From the NCBI GenBank assembly GCA_017938425.1, contig JAGBBQ010000077.1, positions 1 through 32,223 of the forward strand: a DNA stretch of 32,223 nucleotides, in the 5' to 3' direction. The translations under genes and the position numbers were made by a program. The first letter of the stretch is position 1, and the number at the start of each line of letters is the position of its first letter. Under the pieces are notes generated by a model. That model saw only the letters and a list, made by a program, of their open reading frames with translations. It was not told where the DNA came from and did no database searches. The DNA is from Clostridia bacterium (GTDB lineage Bacteria > Bacillota > Clostridia > Oscillospirales > CAG-272). Of the stretch, positions 1-8,665 are shown piece by piece.

Positions 1-570
1 GCCACCGCGGCACGCGTCGCGTACGCCGCGTGGGGCGGTCGGCTCTCCGATTACTCCCCCGAGGCGCTGGTGCTGCGGCATCTTCTCTCCTATGAATATC
101 TCTGGAGCGAGGTGCGCGTGAAAAACGGCGCGTACGGTGCAGGACTCGTGCACAGAAAGAACGGTGACACCGGCTTCTATTCCTACCGCGATCCCGCCCC
201 CGAGGCGGCGCTTCGCATCTACGAGGGCTGCGAGGATTTCGTCACGCGCTTTACAGAGGAAAACGAGGATCTTACCGACATTATCATCGGTACGCTCGGC
301 GCATCCGACCCATTGCTTTCCGCGCATACGCAGGGAGACCTTGCAACCACCGATTACCTGCGCGGTCGAAAAAGAGAGGACGCGATCGCCTTCCGCAAAG
401 CCCTTCTCTCGGTGAATGGCGAAGCCCTTCGCTCCGAGGCAAAGCGCATCCGCGCTCTGCTTTTGCAAGGCGCGATCTCGGTCATCGGCGCAAAGGAAAA
501 GCTCGAGGCCGCCAAGGCAAAGGGCTATATCGACGCGATCACCGACTTCGGCTCTGCCAAGGCGGATTAA
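1..570 (+). CDS. M16 family metallopeptidase (PreP/insulinase-like), C-terminal part, 5' end outside window
   Basis: The frame is open from base 1, so only about the last 189 residues are present. The sequence reads into a conserved stretch around LRHLLSYEYLWSEVRVKNGAYG (residues 24-45 of the visible part), which matches the C-terminal half of M16C/presequence-protease-like zinc peptidases: the R-x-K-x-G-A-Y-G element is the substrate-binding RG/GAYG signature of the second M16 domain. The HxxEH zinc site lies in the N-terminal half and is not visible. These enzymes are usually close to 1,000 residues and degrade peptides in the cytoplasm. It ends with TAA and a sialidase-like gene follows 38 bases later on the same strand, so the two may share a transcript. 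Family assignment is confident; substrate is unknown. Confidence 0.85.
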   Translation, partial: ATAARVAYAAWGGRLSDYSPEALVLRHLLSYEYLWSEVRVKNGAYGAGLVHRKNGDTGFYSYRDPAPEAALRIYEGCEDFVTRFTEENEDLTDIIIGTLGASDPLLSAHTQGDLATTDYLRGRKREDAIAFRKALLSVNGEALRSEAKRIRALLLQGAISVIGAKEKLEAAKAKGYIDAITDFGSAKAD

Positions 571-608
571 GCCGCAAGGAACGAAGCTTTCATTAAGAGG
601 AAGGACAA

Positions 609-2351
609 ATGAACCGTCAAAGTTTTCTCGAAAAGAACCTGACTTCGGACGTTATGGATATGCTCGAGCATATCTATGAGCCAACCGTGGTGGCAACGCC
701 GCTTTCGGATGCGGGCCGATCGCTGATGCTCCTGCCGAGCGGCGAGATCCGCGAATACGGCACGCTTTATAAAGCGCATTGGCGCGATCCCAACGGACAA
801 AGGGCGTATATCGCCTCGCACGACTGTGGCGTTTCCTGGACGCTGCATTACGATCACGGAGCGCTCGGCGCCTGCCTTTACCTGCCCGATCTCGGGATTT
901 ATTTAAAATCAACCTCCGATGAAAGCGGCACTTATATTCTCCGCTCCGCCATCGGCCCCGACGATGGCGCGCCCGAAAGGATCAAGATCTCCGATCTTCA
1001 CTATTTTTGTCAGCTGCTTCCGCAGCAATGCAAGGACAGCGGACGCATTTTCTTCACCGCGCAAAGAAAGCGAGAGGACGGCATCAATCTCCCCGCCTTT
1101 CTATACAGCGACGATGGCGGCAAAAGCTTTCGCATCACGGAGCTGCCCCCGCCGCCGCGCCACGAGGTAGCCTTTCCGCATAAGGGCATCCGCTGGAGCA
1201 TCTGCAATGGCAGCGAGCCTTGTGCCGTTGATCTCGGCGGCGGAAAAATAATGATGCTGATCCGCACCTCGACCGATTTCTTTTATCAGGCCTTTTCCGA
1301 AGACGGCGGCGAGCATTTTGGCGAAATGATGCCCGCGCCCTTCCATGGAACGAACACCACGGCCTTTCTTTTAAAGCTCTCGGACGGGCGCATCCTCGCT
1401 TTATGGAACAACACCCAGCCCCTGCCCGAGGAGGATCACGAGGCGCAAAAACCGCCGTTGCCGCAAAGCATCAAAATCGGCTATTGGGAGGACGTATTCA
1501 CAAACCGCGATGCGGCACACGCCGCCATCAGCGAGGACGGAGGAAAGAGCTGGATCGGCTACCGCGAGATCCTGCTGAACCCGATCCGAAACGCCGAGGA
1601 CTTCCGCTATGCGGGCAGCCGCGCCTCCAATGACAAAAGCGTGCATCAATTTGAGGCAATGGAGCTGCCGATGGGCAAGGTGCTCGTCAGCGCGGGGCAA
1701 AACGCGGCCAGCCGCCGTCTTCTCATCTTCGACCTTCGCTGGCTCTATGAAGCCGAACGCAAGGAGGATTTCATCGAGGGGCTGAAAAACGTTTCCACTC
1801 AAACCTATTTAAAAAGCATTGCCGGCTCCACGATGGAGGACGTTGGCAACGGGCATTGCTCGTATAACCGCATTTCATCCGCCGTGATGCTGCCCGATCC
1901 GGAGGGCAGATACCGCGACTATCCCTTTATCGGCGGCAAGACGGACGAGCGGCTGATGCATCAAACGCGCGGCCTTGTTTGGAACTTCCCCGCAGCGAGG
2001 GCGGGCGAGGTCAGCATAGCTTTGCGTCTCGACTGCGCATCTATGCACGTCACGCTCTCCGACCGATGGTTTAACCCCACCGACGTATACGCGCCTATGC
2101 TCTCTCCTCTCTATTTTGAAATAAAAAAAGAGGAAGTAAAGGACGGCTTTTTTACGCTGACCGTGCGGTTCGACACGCAAAGCGGTTGGGCGCTTCTCCT
2201 GCTTGACGATCAACAGATCAAGAAGGAAAAAATGAAGGATTGCCTGAAAGCAGGGCTTTCGTATCTTATCCTGCAATGCGAGCCAAGCGAGGCTACGAGC
2301 GGCATATATCTTAAGGAGCTTATGAAAAAACAAGGTACCGTCACGGAATAA
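609..2351 (+). CDS. Sialidase-like glycoside hydrolase (BNR/Asp-box beta-propeller)
   Basis: The 580-residue product has several Asp-box elements (S-x-D-x-G-x-x-F/W): SHDCGVSW near residue 78, SDDGGKSF near 167, SEDGGEHF near 230 and SEDGGKSW near 303. This is the pattern of six-bladed sialidase/neuraminidase propellers. A stretch beginning EPCAVDLGGGKIMMLIRTS (about residues 203-221) resembles the conserved central part of bacterial exo-sialidase-type proteins. The last 110 residues look like a beta-rich concanavalin-like domain. There is no signal peptide, so it would act in the cytoplasm on imported glycans. A purine-rich Shine-Dalgarno (AGAGGAAGG) precedes the ATG. True sialidase activity needs an arginine triad and a Tyr/Glu pair that I cannot place with certainty; related propellers cleave other sugars, so the substrate is open. 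Confidence 0.75.
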   Translation: MNRQSFLEKNLTSDVMDMLEHIYEPTVVATPLSDAGRSLMLLPSGEIREYGTLYKAHWRDPNGQRAYIASHDCGVSWTLHYDHGALGACLYLPDLGIYLKSTSDESGTYILRSAIGPDDGAPERIKISDLHYFCQLLPQQCKDSGRIFFTAQRKREDGINLPAFLYSDDGGKSFRITELPPPPRHEVAFPHKGIRWSICNGSEPCAVDLGGGKIMMLIRTSTDFFYQAFSEDGGEHFGEMMPAPFHGTNTTAFLLKLSDGRILALWNNTQPLPEEDHEAQKPPLPQSIKIGYWEDVFTNRDAAHAAISEDGGKSWIGYREILLNPIRNAEDFRYAGSRASNDKSVHQFEAMELPMGKVLVSAGQNAASRRLLIFDLRWLYEAERKEDFIEGLKNVSTQTYLKSIAGSTMEDVGNGHCSYNRISSAVMLPDPEGRYRDYPFIGGKTDERLMHQTRGLVWNFPAARAGEVSIALRLDCASMHVTLSDRWFNPTDVYAPMLSPLYFEIKKEEVKDGFFTLTVRFDTQSGWALLLLDDQQIKKEKMKDCLKAGLSYLILQCEPSEATSGIYLKELMKKQGTVTE

Positions 2352-2422
2352 ACAAAGATGAGATATCGTTTTTCTGCTTATTTTTGGTAGTTTTTAAAAA
2401 TCCGAGAAAGGAAAACAGTTTT

Positions 2423-3859
2423 ATGCTGCAAGCATTGGAAAGCGCCGTCGGCGCCGTGAGTGACGCGCTGTACAGCTATCTGCTCATCATCCTGCTCGTC
2501 GGCGCGGGCATCTATTTCACGGTCGCTACGCGCTTCGCCCCCTTCCGGCTTATAAGGGAGCAGCTGCGTGCCGTGACCGAAAAGCCGAAGGACGGCAAGG
2601 GGGTCTCCTCCTTTCAGGCGCTGATGGTCTCCACGGCCTCGCGCGTCGGTACGGGAAACATCATCGGCGTTTCCACCGCGCTCTGCCTCGGCGGATTCGG
2701 CTCGGTCTTCTGGATGTGGCTGATCGCGCTGATCGGCAGCGCCTCTGCCCTCATCGAGAGCACGCTCGCACAGATCTATAAGAAAAAGGATAAGGACGGC
2801 TGCTACGGCGGTCCGGCCTACTACATCGAGGCGACTCTGCGTTCAAGACCGCTCGCCATCGTATTCTCGGTGTTTCTGATACTCACCTACGGCGTGGGCT
2901 TCAATATGCTCGCATCCTACAATCTGCAGTCCACCTTTTCTCCCTACGCCTTCTACGATGCGGGCGTGACGCCCTGGATCATCGGCGGCACCGTCGCTCT
3001 GCTTGTCGGCTACTGCCTGATCGGCGGCGGCAAGCGCATCATTAGCATCAGCTCCCTGCTCGTGCCCATGATGGGTGTTGCATACATTCTCGTTGCGCTT
3101 CTCATCGTTATAATAAACATAAGAGCACTCCCCTCGGTCTTTGCCGAGATCTTCCGCGGCGCCTTCGATCTTCGCGCCATCTTCGGCGGCTTTGGCGGCT
3201 CCTGCGTGATGTACGGCATCAAGCGCGGCCTCTTCTCCAACGAGGCGGGCGTCGGCTCTGCGCCGAACGCCTCTGCATCCGCGGCGGTGGACCATCCCGT
3301 CCGCCAGGGGCTCGTGCAGGTGCTCTCGGTCTTTCTCGACACGATCCTCGTCTGCTCCGCCACGGCGTTTATGTGTATGTGCTCGGGCGTTGCGCCGAGT
3401 CCCACGCTTTCGGGCGCCGCCTACGTGCAGGCTTCCCTGTCTGCCACGCTCGGAAAATTCGGCCCGATCTTTATCACGGTTGCCATGGCACTCTTCGCCT
3501 TTACCACCCTGCTCGGCAATCTCTACTACGTGGACCGCGCGCTGATCTATATCCTGAAGCGCAAGCCCTCAAGGGGCTTTATGCTTGGCTATCATATCAC
3601 GGCATCCCTTCTGATCCTTCTCGGCGCGGTGCTGAGCGCGGATCTTCTCTGGGGCATCGCGGATATCACGATGGGGGCAATGGCGTTGATCAACATTCCC
3701 GTGATCCTCATTCTTTCCAAGTACGCGATCCGTGCGATCAAGGATTACGACAGGCAGAGAAAAGAGGGAAAGACGCCCACCTTCTACGCAGATTCCATCG
3801 GGCTGCCGCACAAGGTGGATTGCTGGCAAAGAGAGGATTCCTCCGGAAAAACCGACTGA
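2423..3859 (+). CDS. Alanine/glycine:cation (Na+) symporter, AGCS family
   Basis: A polytopic membrane protein of 478 residues with the AGCS hallmarks: a GTGNIIGVSTALCLGG segment (about residues 77-92), an FWMW segment right after it, and LFSNEAGVGSAPNASASA (about residues 270-287). The family imports alanine or glycine with Na+ across the cytoplasmic membrane. The ATG at 2423 is chosen because GAGAAAGG lies about 11 bases upstream; a TTG 39 bases earlier would add an unlikely polar extension and has no ribosome site. It follows the sialidase-like gene by 71 bases and is closed by a strong hairpin. Its link to the glycan genes is only positional. Confidence 0.93.
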   Translation: MLQALESAVGAVSDALYSYLLIILLVGAGIYFTVATRFAPFRLIREQLRAVTEKPKDGKGVSSFQALMVSTASRVGTGNIIGVSTALCLGGFGSVFWMWLIALIGSASALIESTLAQIYKKKDKDGCYGGPAYYIEATLRSRPLAIVFSVFLILTYGVGFNMLASYNLQSTFSPYAFYDAGVTPWIIGGTVALLVGYCLIGGGKRIISISSLLVPMMGVAYILVALLIVIINIRALPSVFAEIFRGAFDLRAIFGGFGGSCVMYGIKRGLFSNEAGVGSAPNASASAAVDHPVRQGLVQVLSVFLDTILVCSATAFMCMCSGVAPSPTLSGAAYVQASLSATLGKFGPIFITVAMALFAFTTLLGNLYYVDRALIYILKRKPSRGFMLGYHITASLLILLGAVLSADLLWGIADITMGAMALINIPVILILSKYAIRAIKDYDRQRKEGKTPTFYADSIGLPHKVDCWQREDSSGKTD

Positions 3860-3892
3860 TTTTGTAAATAATTATTGTCATTTATATTGTGT

Positions 3893-3944
3893 AAATAAAA
3901 AAGATCTCCTTTTCCTCACTCGAAAAAGGAGATCTTTTTTATTT
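3893..3944. terminator. Bidirectional intrinsic terminator between convergent genes
   Basis: A long, nearly perfect inverted repeat (arms about 3893-3913 and 3923-3944, core AAAAAGGAGATCTTTTTT, 9-base loop) has an A-run on one side and a T-run on the other. It can therefore stop transcription from the symporter gene on the + strand and from the unknown membrane-protein gene on the - strand, which converge here. Confidence 0.9.
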
Positions 3945-3953
3945 ACAGTCTTT

Positions 3954-4718
3954 TTATTCCTGCGCGGCAATTGCCGATGAGAATATGTTTTTCAGCACCT
4001 TTTGTGCGGCGGAAAATTTCTTCTCCCAGCCCCTTCTGTCCGCGCGCTTTGCCACCTCGCTGACCGAGCGCAGGCAGATCAGCGTGCTCCCGTCAAGATC
4101 CTCGAAGCCGGGCAGAGAGGCAAGAGCGGTGGAGGAGAGGTAGACGGCGTTATCCGCGCCCTCGTAATAGGTGACTGCCGCTGTGCCGACGTAGGGCGCG
4201 AGAGGCACGAAAAACCCCTCTGCACGGTCGCGGTAGGTGAGGTAATTCGCCTCGGAGAGAAAGCACAGATAATAGTCGGATATAAGCATCATCGCATCGA
4301 GCTGCTCCGCGTTTTCGATCACGACGTTCATCTGCACCTCAAGGCCGTTTTTCTCTTCTCTGTTCTGCTGATTGATCGCTTCTATCTCTGCCTCGGAGGG
4401 CAAAAACAGGGTCTGAAAATTCGGGACGATCTCGCCGTTTTCATCAAAATCCTCCACGCAGAGCTTCAAGGAGGAATACAGCACGCGGTATTCGGAGAGC
4501 CCCTCGCTCGCCGTCATTCTTATGTCGTCGGGGCCGGCGTACACGATATGCAGGTCATATTCCTCGCGCGTACATAGCTGCACCGAGCATATCACGAGCG
4601 CAAACACGACGAAAAGCGCGATCAGGGAATGCCACTTGTAGTGATACCAGAAGTTTTCCAGCTTTTTCATAAAGGGGGAGCGGATCACGATGTCGCCGCC
4701 CTCGTATTTTTCTTCCAT
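3954..4718 (-). CDS. Uncharacterised membrane-anchored protein, single N-terminal TM segment
   Basis: I do not recognise the family. The 254-residue product begins with a short charged cytoplasmic part, then one hydrophobic helix (about residues 30-47: LIALFVVFALVICSVQL), then about 200 residues without further membrane segments, so the bulk probably lies outside the membrane. The ATG at 4718 is chosen because GGAG sits 6 bases upstream; an ATG at 4730 in the same frame has no ribosome site. A consensus promoter (4747-4775) supports expression as a single gene, and it ends at a shared bidirectional terminator. It diverges from the glycoside operon on the other strand. Its length and layout recall small lipid-anchored or TM-anchored proteins common in gut Clostridia, but no function can be given. 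Confidence 0.75.
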   Translation of the reverse strand: MEEKYEGGDIVIRSPFMKKLENFWYHYKWHSLIALFVVFALVICSVQLCTREEYDLHIVYAGPDDIRMTASEGLSEYRVLYSSLKLCVEDFDENGEIVPNFQTLFLPSEAEIEAINQQNREEKNGLEVQMNVVIENAEQLDAMMLISDYYLCFLSEANYLTYRDRAEGFFVPLAPYVGTAAVTYYEGADNAVYLSSTALASLPGFEDLDGSTLICLRSVSEVAKRADRRGWEKKFSAAQKVLKNIFSSAIAAQE

Positions 4719-4746
4719 AACGTACTCCATTCGTTTTTTTACTATG

Positions 4747-4775
4747 AGTGTAGCACACCCTTCCTCTTCTGTCAA
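4747..4775 (-). promoter_or_regulatory. Sigma-A-type promoter for the membrane-anchored protein
   Basis: On the - strand a TTGACA (4770-4775) is followed after 17 bases by TACACT (4747-4752). The start codon at 4718 lies a short distance downstream. Confidence 0.75.
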
Positions 4776-4829
4776 CGCATCGGCGCGAAGGTTTACGCAT
4801 TTTTTACTTTTATTATTTTTCATAGAGCA

Positions 4830-4858
4830 TTGACATGTGTTGTTTTTTTCTGTATAAT
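4830..4858 (+). promoter_or_regulatory. Consensus sigma-A-type promoter of the glycoside/isomerase operon
   Basis: TTGACA (4830-4835), 17-base spacer, TATAAT (4853-4858): a full consensus match. The first gene starts at 4905, giving a leader of about 40 bases with no room for a riboswitch. Such a strong core suggests that control, if any, is by a repressor or by catabolite repression; I see no clear operator. Confidence 0.88.
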
Positions 4859-4904
4859 GAGGAAGAAGCAATGATTTACGGCACAGGCCGCACGGAGAAT
4901 GACA

Positions 4905-6941
4905 ATGGAAAAATGGTATAAGCACTCCTTCTTTCGCAATCTCGTGGATATGCATATCCCGGACAGCGATCCCTCCTACCTTTCAAAATTCGATTCCGAG
5001 GAATACGCACGCACCGTTGCCTCCTCCGGGGTGGATACCGCCATCATTTATACCTCGAACTGCCTCGGCAAGACCTTCTTCGATACCGAGGAGGGGAAGC
5101 ACCGATCGATCGGCGATCGCGATCTCGTGAAGGAGCGCATCGATGCCTTTCATAAATACGGCGTGCGCGTGATCCCCTACTACAATATCTGGAGCAGAGA
5201 GGTCGCGCTCGCGCATCCCGATTGGCAGCAGAAAAACGCCATCGAGCGCGCCCCCGAGCGCTTTATCAAGAATTGCCTGTGCAGCGAGGGCTACCGCGCG
5301 TATGTAAGAGGGCAGCTGGAAACACTCGCGAGCCGCTATGACTTCGACGGCATCTGGATCGATATGATCGACTGGTATGATGCGCTCTGCGTTTGCCCCA
5401 CCTGCCGCGCGCGCCTGCTCGCCGAAGAGGGCGTGGATATCCCCGAGACGGTGAACTACGCCGATCCCGCATTTGCAAAATACCGCAAGGCAAGAGAAAG
5501 ATGGCTCTGCGAATTTCTCGATATCGTGAAGGCTGCCATTCATAAGCATCGTCCGAATGCCACCGTGATCTTCCAGAATGCCGCCTGGGTGCGCGGCCTC
5601 GAATGCGGCATTTCGGAGGACTCGGTGCGAAGAAGCGAATTTTTGGCAGGCGACTTCTACGGCCTGCCGCTCGCCTACAGCGTGATCTGCAAGCTGCTGA
5701 ACAACGCGAGCGAGAACCGCCCCGTGGAGTTCATGACCTCGCTTTGCGCGGACCTTACCTCACATACCGCATCCAAGACCGAGGGGGAGCTTCTGCGCTC
5801 TCTGCAGGGCTCGCTCGCGCACAACACCGCCTTTACCTTTATCGATGCGATCGATCCCGTGGGGACGATCAATCCCCGCCGCTATGAAAGAATGCGCCGC
5901 CTCGGCGAGGCGACGAGGCGCGAAAGAGAGCACCTCTGCCCCGATGCGCGCCTTCTCTCCGACGTGACCTATTACGTGAACTATAACTCTCTTTTTGAGC
6001 CGGTGACCGTGCCGATGGCGAAGCATACCTGCAGCCTCAGCATTACAAAGAAGATGGAAAACTTCGCCGAGACGATGATCGAGAGGCATATCGCCTACGA
6101 CATGAACGTGCGCAAAAACCTCGCGGATATCCGAAGCGGCGTGATCCTCCTATCCGATCAGCGCATCCTCGAAGCGGACGAGGTCGCGGCGCTCACCGCC
6201 TTCGTGAAAAACGGCGGCACACTCATCGCAACGCAGAAGACCGGCACGCTGACCAAGGACGGATGCGCGCTTTCGGATTTTGCGCTCTGTGCGCTCCTCG
6301 GCGTGCATTACGAGGGAGAGAGCCATTTTGATACCTCATATTTTCGCAGAAAAGATGCCTCCGTAAAGGAGTTTATCGAGTACGACGAGGGCTATCCCAT
6401 CGCCGTTTCGGGCGCCGCCACCCTTGTGCGCGCCGATGCGGACACCGAGGTGCTCGCATATCTCACCCTGCCGATCTCCTCATCCACGGATGCGGACCGC
6501 TTTTCCTCCGCGATCAGCGACCCTCCGATGACCGATACGGCATTCCCCGCGATCACACGAAGACGGCTTGGCAAGGGCATGGCGATCTACGTTGCCGCAC
6601 CGCTCGAGGAGGGGCAGCACTTTGAGGGCAGAAGGCTGCTTTGCGAGCTGATCCTCTCGAACAAAAAAAGGACCGTCTATGCCGATGCGCCCGCGTGGCT
6701 TGAGGTTCTCGTTTACCACGATGAAGAGAATCACCGCTACCTGGTCAATGCGCTGAACACGATGCCCGGCTACGATGCAACCGCGCAAGATGTAAATATT
6801 TATTTGCAAACAGACAAAATTATTACCACCGCATACAACGTCACCGCGGATGCGCCCGTTTCGTTTGAAGAAACGAACGGAGCTGTAAGGATCACGCTCG
6901 CGCGTGTGGACGGCTTCGCTATGGCGGAGCTGAAATACTGA
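4905..6941 (+). CDS. Putative glycoside hydrolase, GHL6/alpha-L-fucosidase-like barrel with beta-galactosidase-trimerisation-like domain
   Basis: The 678-residue product starts with a TIM-barrel region: DMHIPDSDPSYLSKFD (residues 13-28), a YTSNCLGKTFF strand, and FDGIWIDMIDW (about residues 147-157), which holds the acidic residues expected at the end of barrel strand 4. A C-x-C-x-x-C motif (CVCPTC) follows, as in GHL6 relatives. Residues about 395-460 (LLSDQRILEADEVAALTAFVKNGGTL) match the Rossmann-like trimerisation domain found in GH42 and related proteins. No signal peptide is visible. ATG 4905 is preferred over 4899 because GGAG lies 7 bases before it. It leads an operon with three sugar phosphate isomerases, so it likely releases the sugar they process. 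The exact glycoside is unknown. Confidence 0.75.
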   Translation: MEKWYKHSFFRNLVDMHIPDSDPSYLSKFDSEEYARTVASSGVDTAIIYTSNCLGKTFFDTEEGKHRSIGDRDLVKERIDAFHKYGVRVIPYYNIWSREVALAHPDWQQKNAIERAPERFIKNCLCSEGYRAYVRGQLETLASRYDFDGIWIDMIDWYDALCVCPTCRARLLAEEGVDIPETVNYADPAFAKYRKARERWLCEFLDIVKAAIHKHRPNATVIFQNAAWVRGLECGISEDSVRRSEFLAGDFYGLPLAYSVICKLLNNASENRPVEFMTSLCADLTSHTASKTEGELLRSLQGSLAHNTAFTFIDAIDPVGTINPRRYERMRRLGEATRREREHLCPDARLLSDVTYYVNYNSLFEPVTVPMAKHTCSLSITKKMENFAETMIERHIAYDMNVRKNLADIRSGVILLSDQRILEADEVAALTAFVKNGGTLIATQKTGTLTKDGCALSDFALCALLGVHYEGESHFDTSYFRRKDASVKEFIEYDEGYPIAVSGAATLVRADADTEVLAYLTLPISSSTDADRFSSAISDPPMTDTAFPAITRRRLGKGMAIYVAAPLEEGQHFEGRRLLCELILSNKKRTVYADAPAWLEVLVYHDEENHRYLVNALNTMPGYDATAQDVNIYLQTDKIITTAYNVTADAPVSFEETNGAVRITLARVDGFAMAELKY

Positions 6942-6954
6942 TTCGGAGGCAAAA

Positions 6955-7785
6955 ATGAAATTATCGATCGATCTTGAATATCACGTGCATTCCTTCGAGC
7001 TTCCCTTCTTAAAAAGGCTGAAGGCGCTTGGCTACGACGGCGTGGACTTTTGCTTCCACCCCGCGCTCTTTGCCGACGGAAAGGAAGAATGGAGAATCGC
7101 CGAAATCCGCGACAACCTTGAAAAAGCCGGGCTCGTTTGCTCACAGGTGCATCTCCCCTTTTACGATCTTCTCCCCAGTACCTATAGCGATGAATTTACG
7201 GAGAGGCAAATACGCTTTGCTCTGAAAGCAATGCCCATCCTCGGTGCAAAATGGGGCGCGTGGCACGCCGTTTGCGCCCCCGAATGCGATCACGATCGCA
7301 GAGTGGCTCTGGCAGCAAGCCAAAAAATGCTCCGCCGCCATCTCGAAACCGCCGAAAAATACGGCTCGGGAATCGCCGTGGAAAACACCTTCGCGCCCTG
7401 CTTCCCTTGGTACGTAGAGGATCATATCGAGTTGATCGAAAGCATGAATTCTCCTCTCGTCGGTGCGTGCTGGGATTTCGGCCACGCCAATCTCCAGGAA
7501 AGCGAACGCGGCAGGGTGGAGGATTTCAAAATGATCGTAGACAAGATCAAGGTCCTACACGTGGACGATAACCACGCCTGCGAGGACCGCCACCTCGCCC
7601 CCGGCTTCGGCAACGTGCAGTTCAACGAGCTTTTGCCCATCCTCTTCGCCGCGGGCTTTGACGGCTATTTCAATATGGAATGTAACATTCCTCTGCGCAA
7701 CCCCGCAATCACGGATCTGTACTGCAAGGCAATGGTGGATTGCGCGAAGATCCTGATTGAGGAATCGGGCGGCACCGTTGGTTAA
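6955..7785 (+). CDS. Sugar phosphate isomerase/epimerase (xylose isomerase-like TIM barrel), copy 1 of 3
   Basis: A 276-residue AP-endonuclease-2/xylose isomerase-like barrel. Visible metal-site elements are AVEN (Glu, about residue 141), CWDFGH (Asp and His, about 173-178), LHVDDNH (His, about 200) and NMECN (Glu, about 242). The family isomerises or epimerises free or phosphorylated sugars in the cytoplasm. A GGAGG lies 5 bases before the ATG, and the gene starts 13 bases after the hydrolase stop, so the two are cotranscribed. Compared with copies 2 and 3 it differs most in the middle (CFPWYVEDH instead of FFSSVVEDH; WHAVCAPECDHD instead of WHPVSAxECGHD), which may reflect a different substrate. 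Confidence 0.9.
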   Translation: MKLSIDLEYHVHSFELPFLKRLKALGYDGVDFCFHPALFADGKEEWRIAEIRDNLEKAGLVCSQVHLPFYDLLPSTYSDEFTERQIRFALKAMPILGAKWGAWHAVCAPECDHDRRVALAASQKMLRRHLETAEKYGSGIAVENTFAPCFPWYVEDHIELIESMNSPLVGACWDFGHANLQESERGRVEDFKMIVDKIKVLHVDDNHACEDRHLAPGFGNVQFNELLPILFAAGFDGYFNMECNIPLRNPAITDLYCKAMVDCAKILIEESGGTVG

Positions 7786-7812
7786 AAATACGATAAAGCA
7801 CAGGTGAAAAAA

Positions 7813-8646
7813 ATGAAACTTTCAATTGATCTTGAATATCACGTGCATTCCTTCGAGCTCCCCTTCTTACGGCGGCTGAAGGAGCTTGGCTACGACGGCG
7901 TGGACTTTTGCTTTCATCCGCTGGTTTTCGTCGGCGGTAAGGAAGAAAAAATCATAGCACAGATCAAGGAAAACCTTGATAAGGCGGGCCTCGTCTGCTC
8001 GCAGGTGCATCTTCCCTTCTACGATCTGACGCTGCCGAGCAGCTGTCACGATGAATGGGTGGAGCACCAGATGCAGGGCGCCCTCAAAGCTATGACCGTG
8101 CTTGACTGCAAATGGGGTGCCTGGCATCCCGTGAGCGCCACCGAATGCGGCCACGACCGCAAGGTGGCAATGAAGGCAAATCAAGAGATGTTAAAAAGAC
8201 ATCTTGAAACGGCCGAAAAATACGGCGTTGGCATTGCCGTGGAAAACATTTTCGCCCCCTTCTTCTCCTCCGTAGTGGAGGACCATATCGAGCTGATCGA
8301 GAGCATGAATTCTCCGCTCGTTGCCGCCTGCTGGGACTTCGGGCACGCGAATCTCCAGGTCAGCGAGCGCGGCAGAGCGGAGGACTTCCGTATGATCGCC
8401 GACAAGGTGAAGATCCTGCACGTGGACGATAACCACGCCTGCGAGGACCGCCACCTCGCCCCCGGCTTCGGCAACGTGCAGTTCAACGAGCTGCTTCCCA
8501 TCCTCTTCGCCGCGGGCTTTGACGGCTATTTCAATATGGAATGCAACATCCCGTTGCGAAACCCCGAGATCACGGATCTGTACTGCGAGGCAATGGTGAA
8601 ATGCGCGAAGATCCTGATCGAGGAATCGGGCGGCAGAGTCGGATGA
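7813..8646 (+). CDS. Sugar phosphate isomerase/epimerase, copy 2 of 3 (mosaic paralogue)
   Basis: A 277-residue paralogue with the same metal-site motifs (AVEN, CWDFGH, HVDDNH, NMECN). The ATG at 7813 is chosen because AGGTG lies 6 bases before it; a GTG at 7804 is part of that ribosome site. Its two ends resemble copy 1 nearly base for base (for example an identical 74-base run, 7558-7631 against 8419-8492). Its centre, about residues 75-160, resembles copy 3 (identical 38-base run, 8272-8309 against 9125-9162). It lies 27 bases after copy 1. Function as for copy 1; retention of all key residues argues that it is active. Confidence 0.9.
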   Translation: MKLSIDLEYHVHSFELPFLRRLKELGYDGVDFCFHPLVFVGGKEEKIIAQIKENLDKAGLVCSQVHLPFYDLTLPSSCHDEWVEHQMQGALKAMTVLDCKWGAWHPVSATECGHDRKVAMKANQEMLKRHLETAEKYGVGIAVENIFAPFFSSVVEDHIELIESMNSPLVAACWDFGHANLQVSERGRAEDFRMIADKVKILHVDDNHACEDRHLAPGFGNVQFNELLPILFAAGFDGYFNMECNIPLRNPEITDLYCEAMVKCAKILIEESGGRVG

Positions 8647-8665
8647 TCCCGACGAGGAGAAAACT

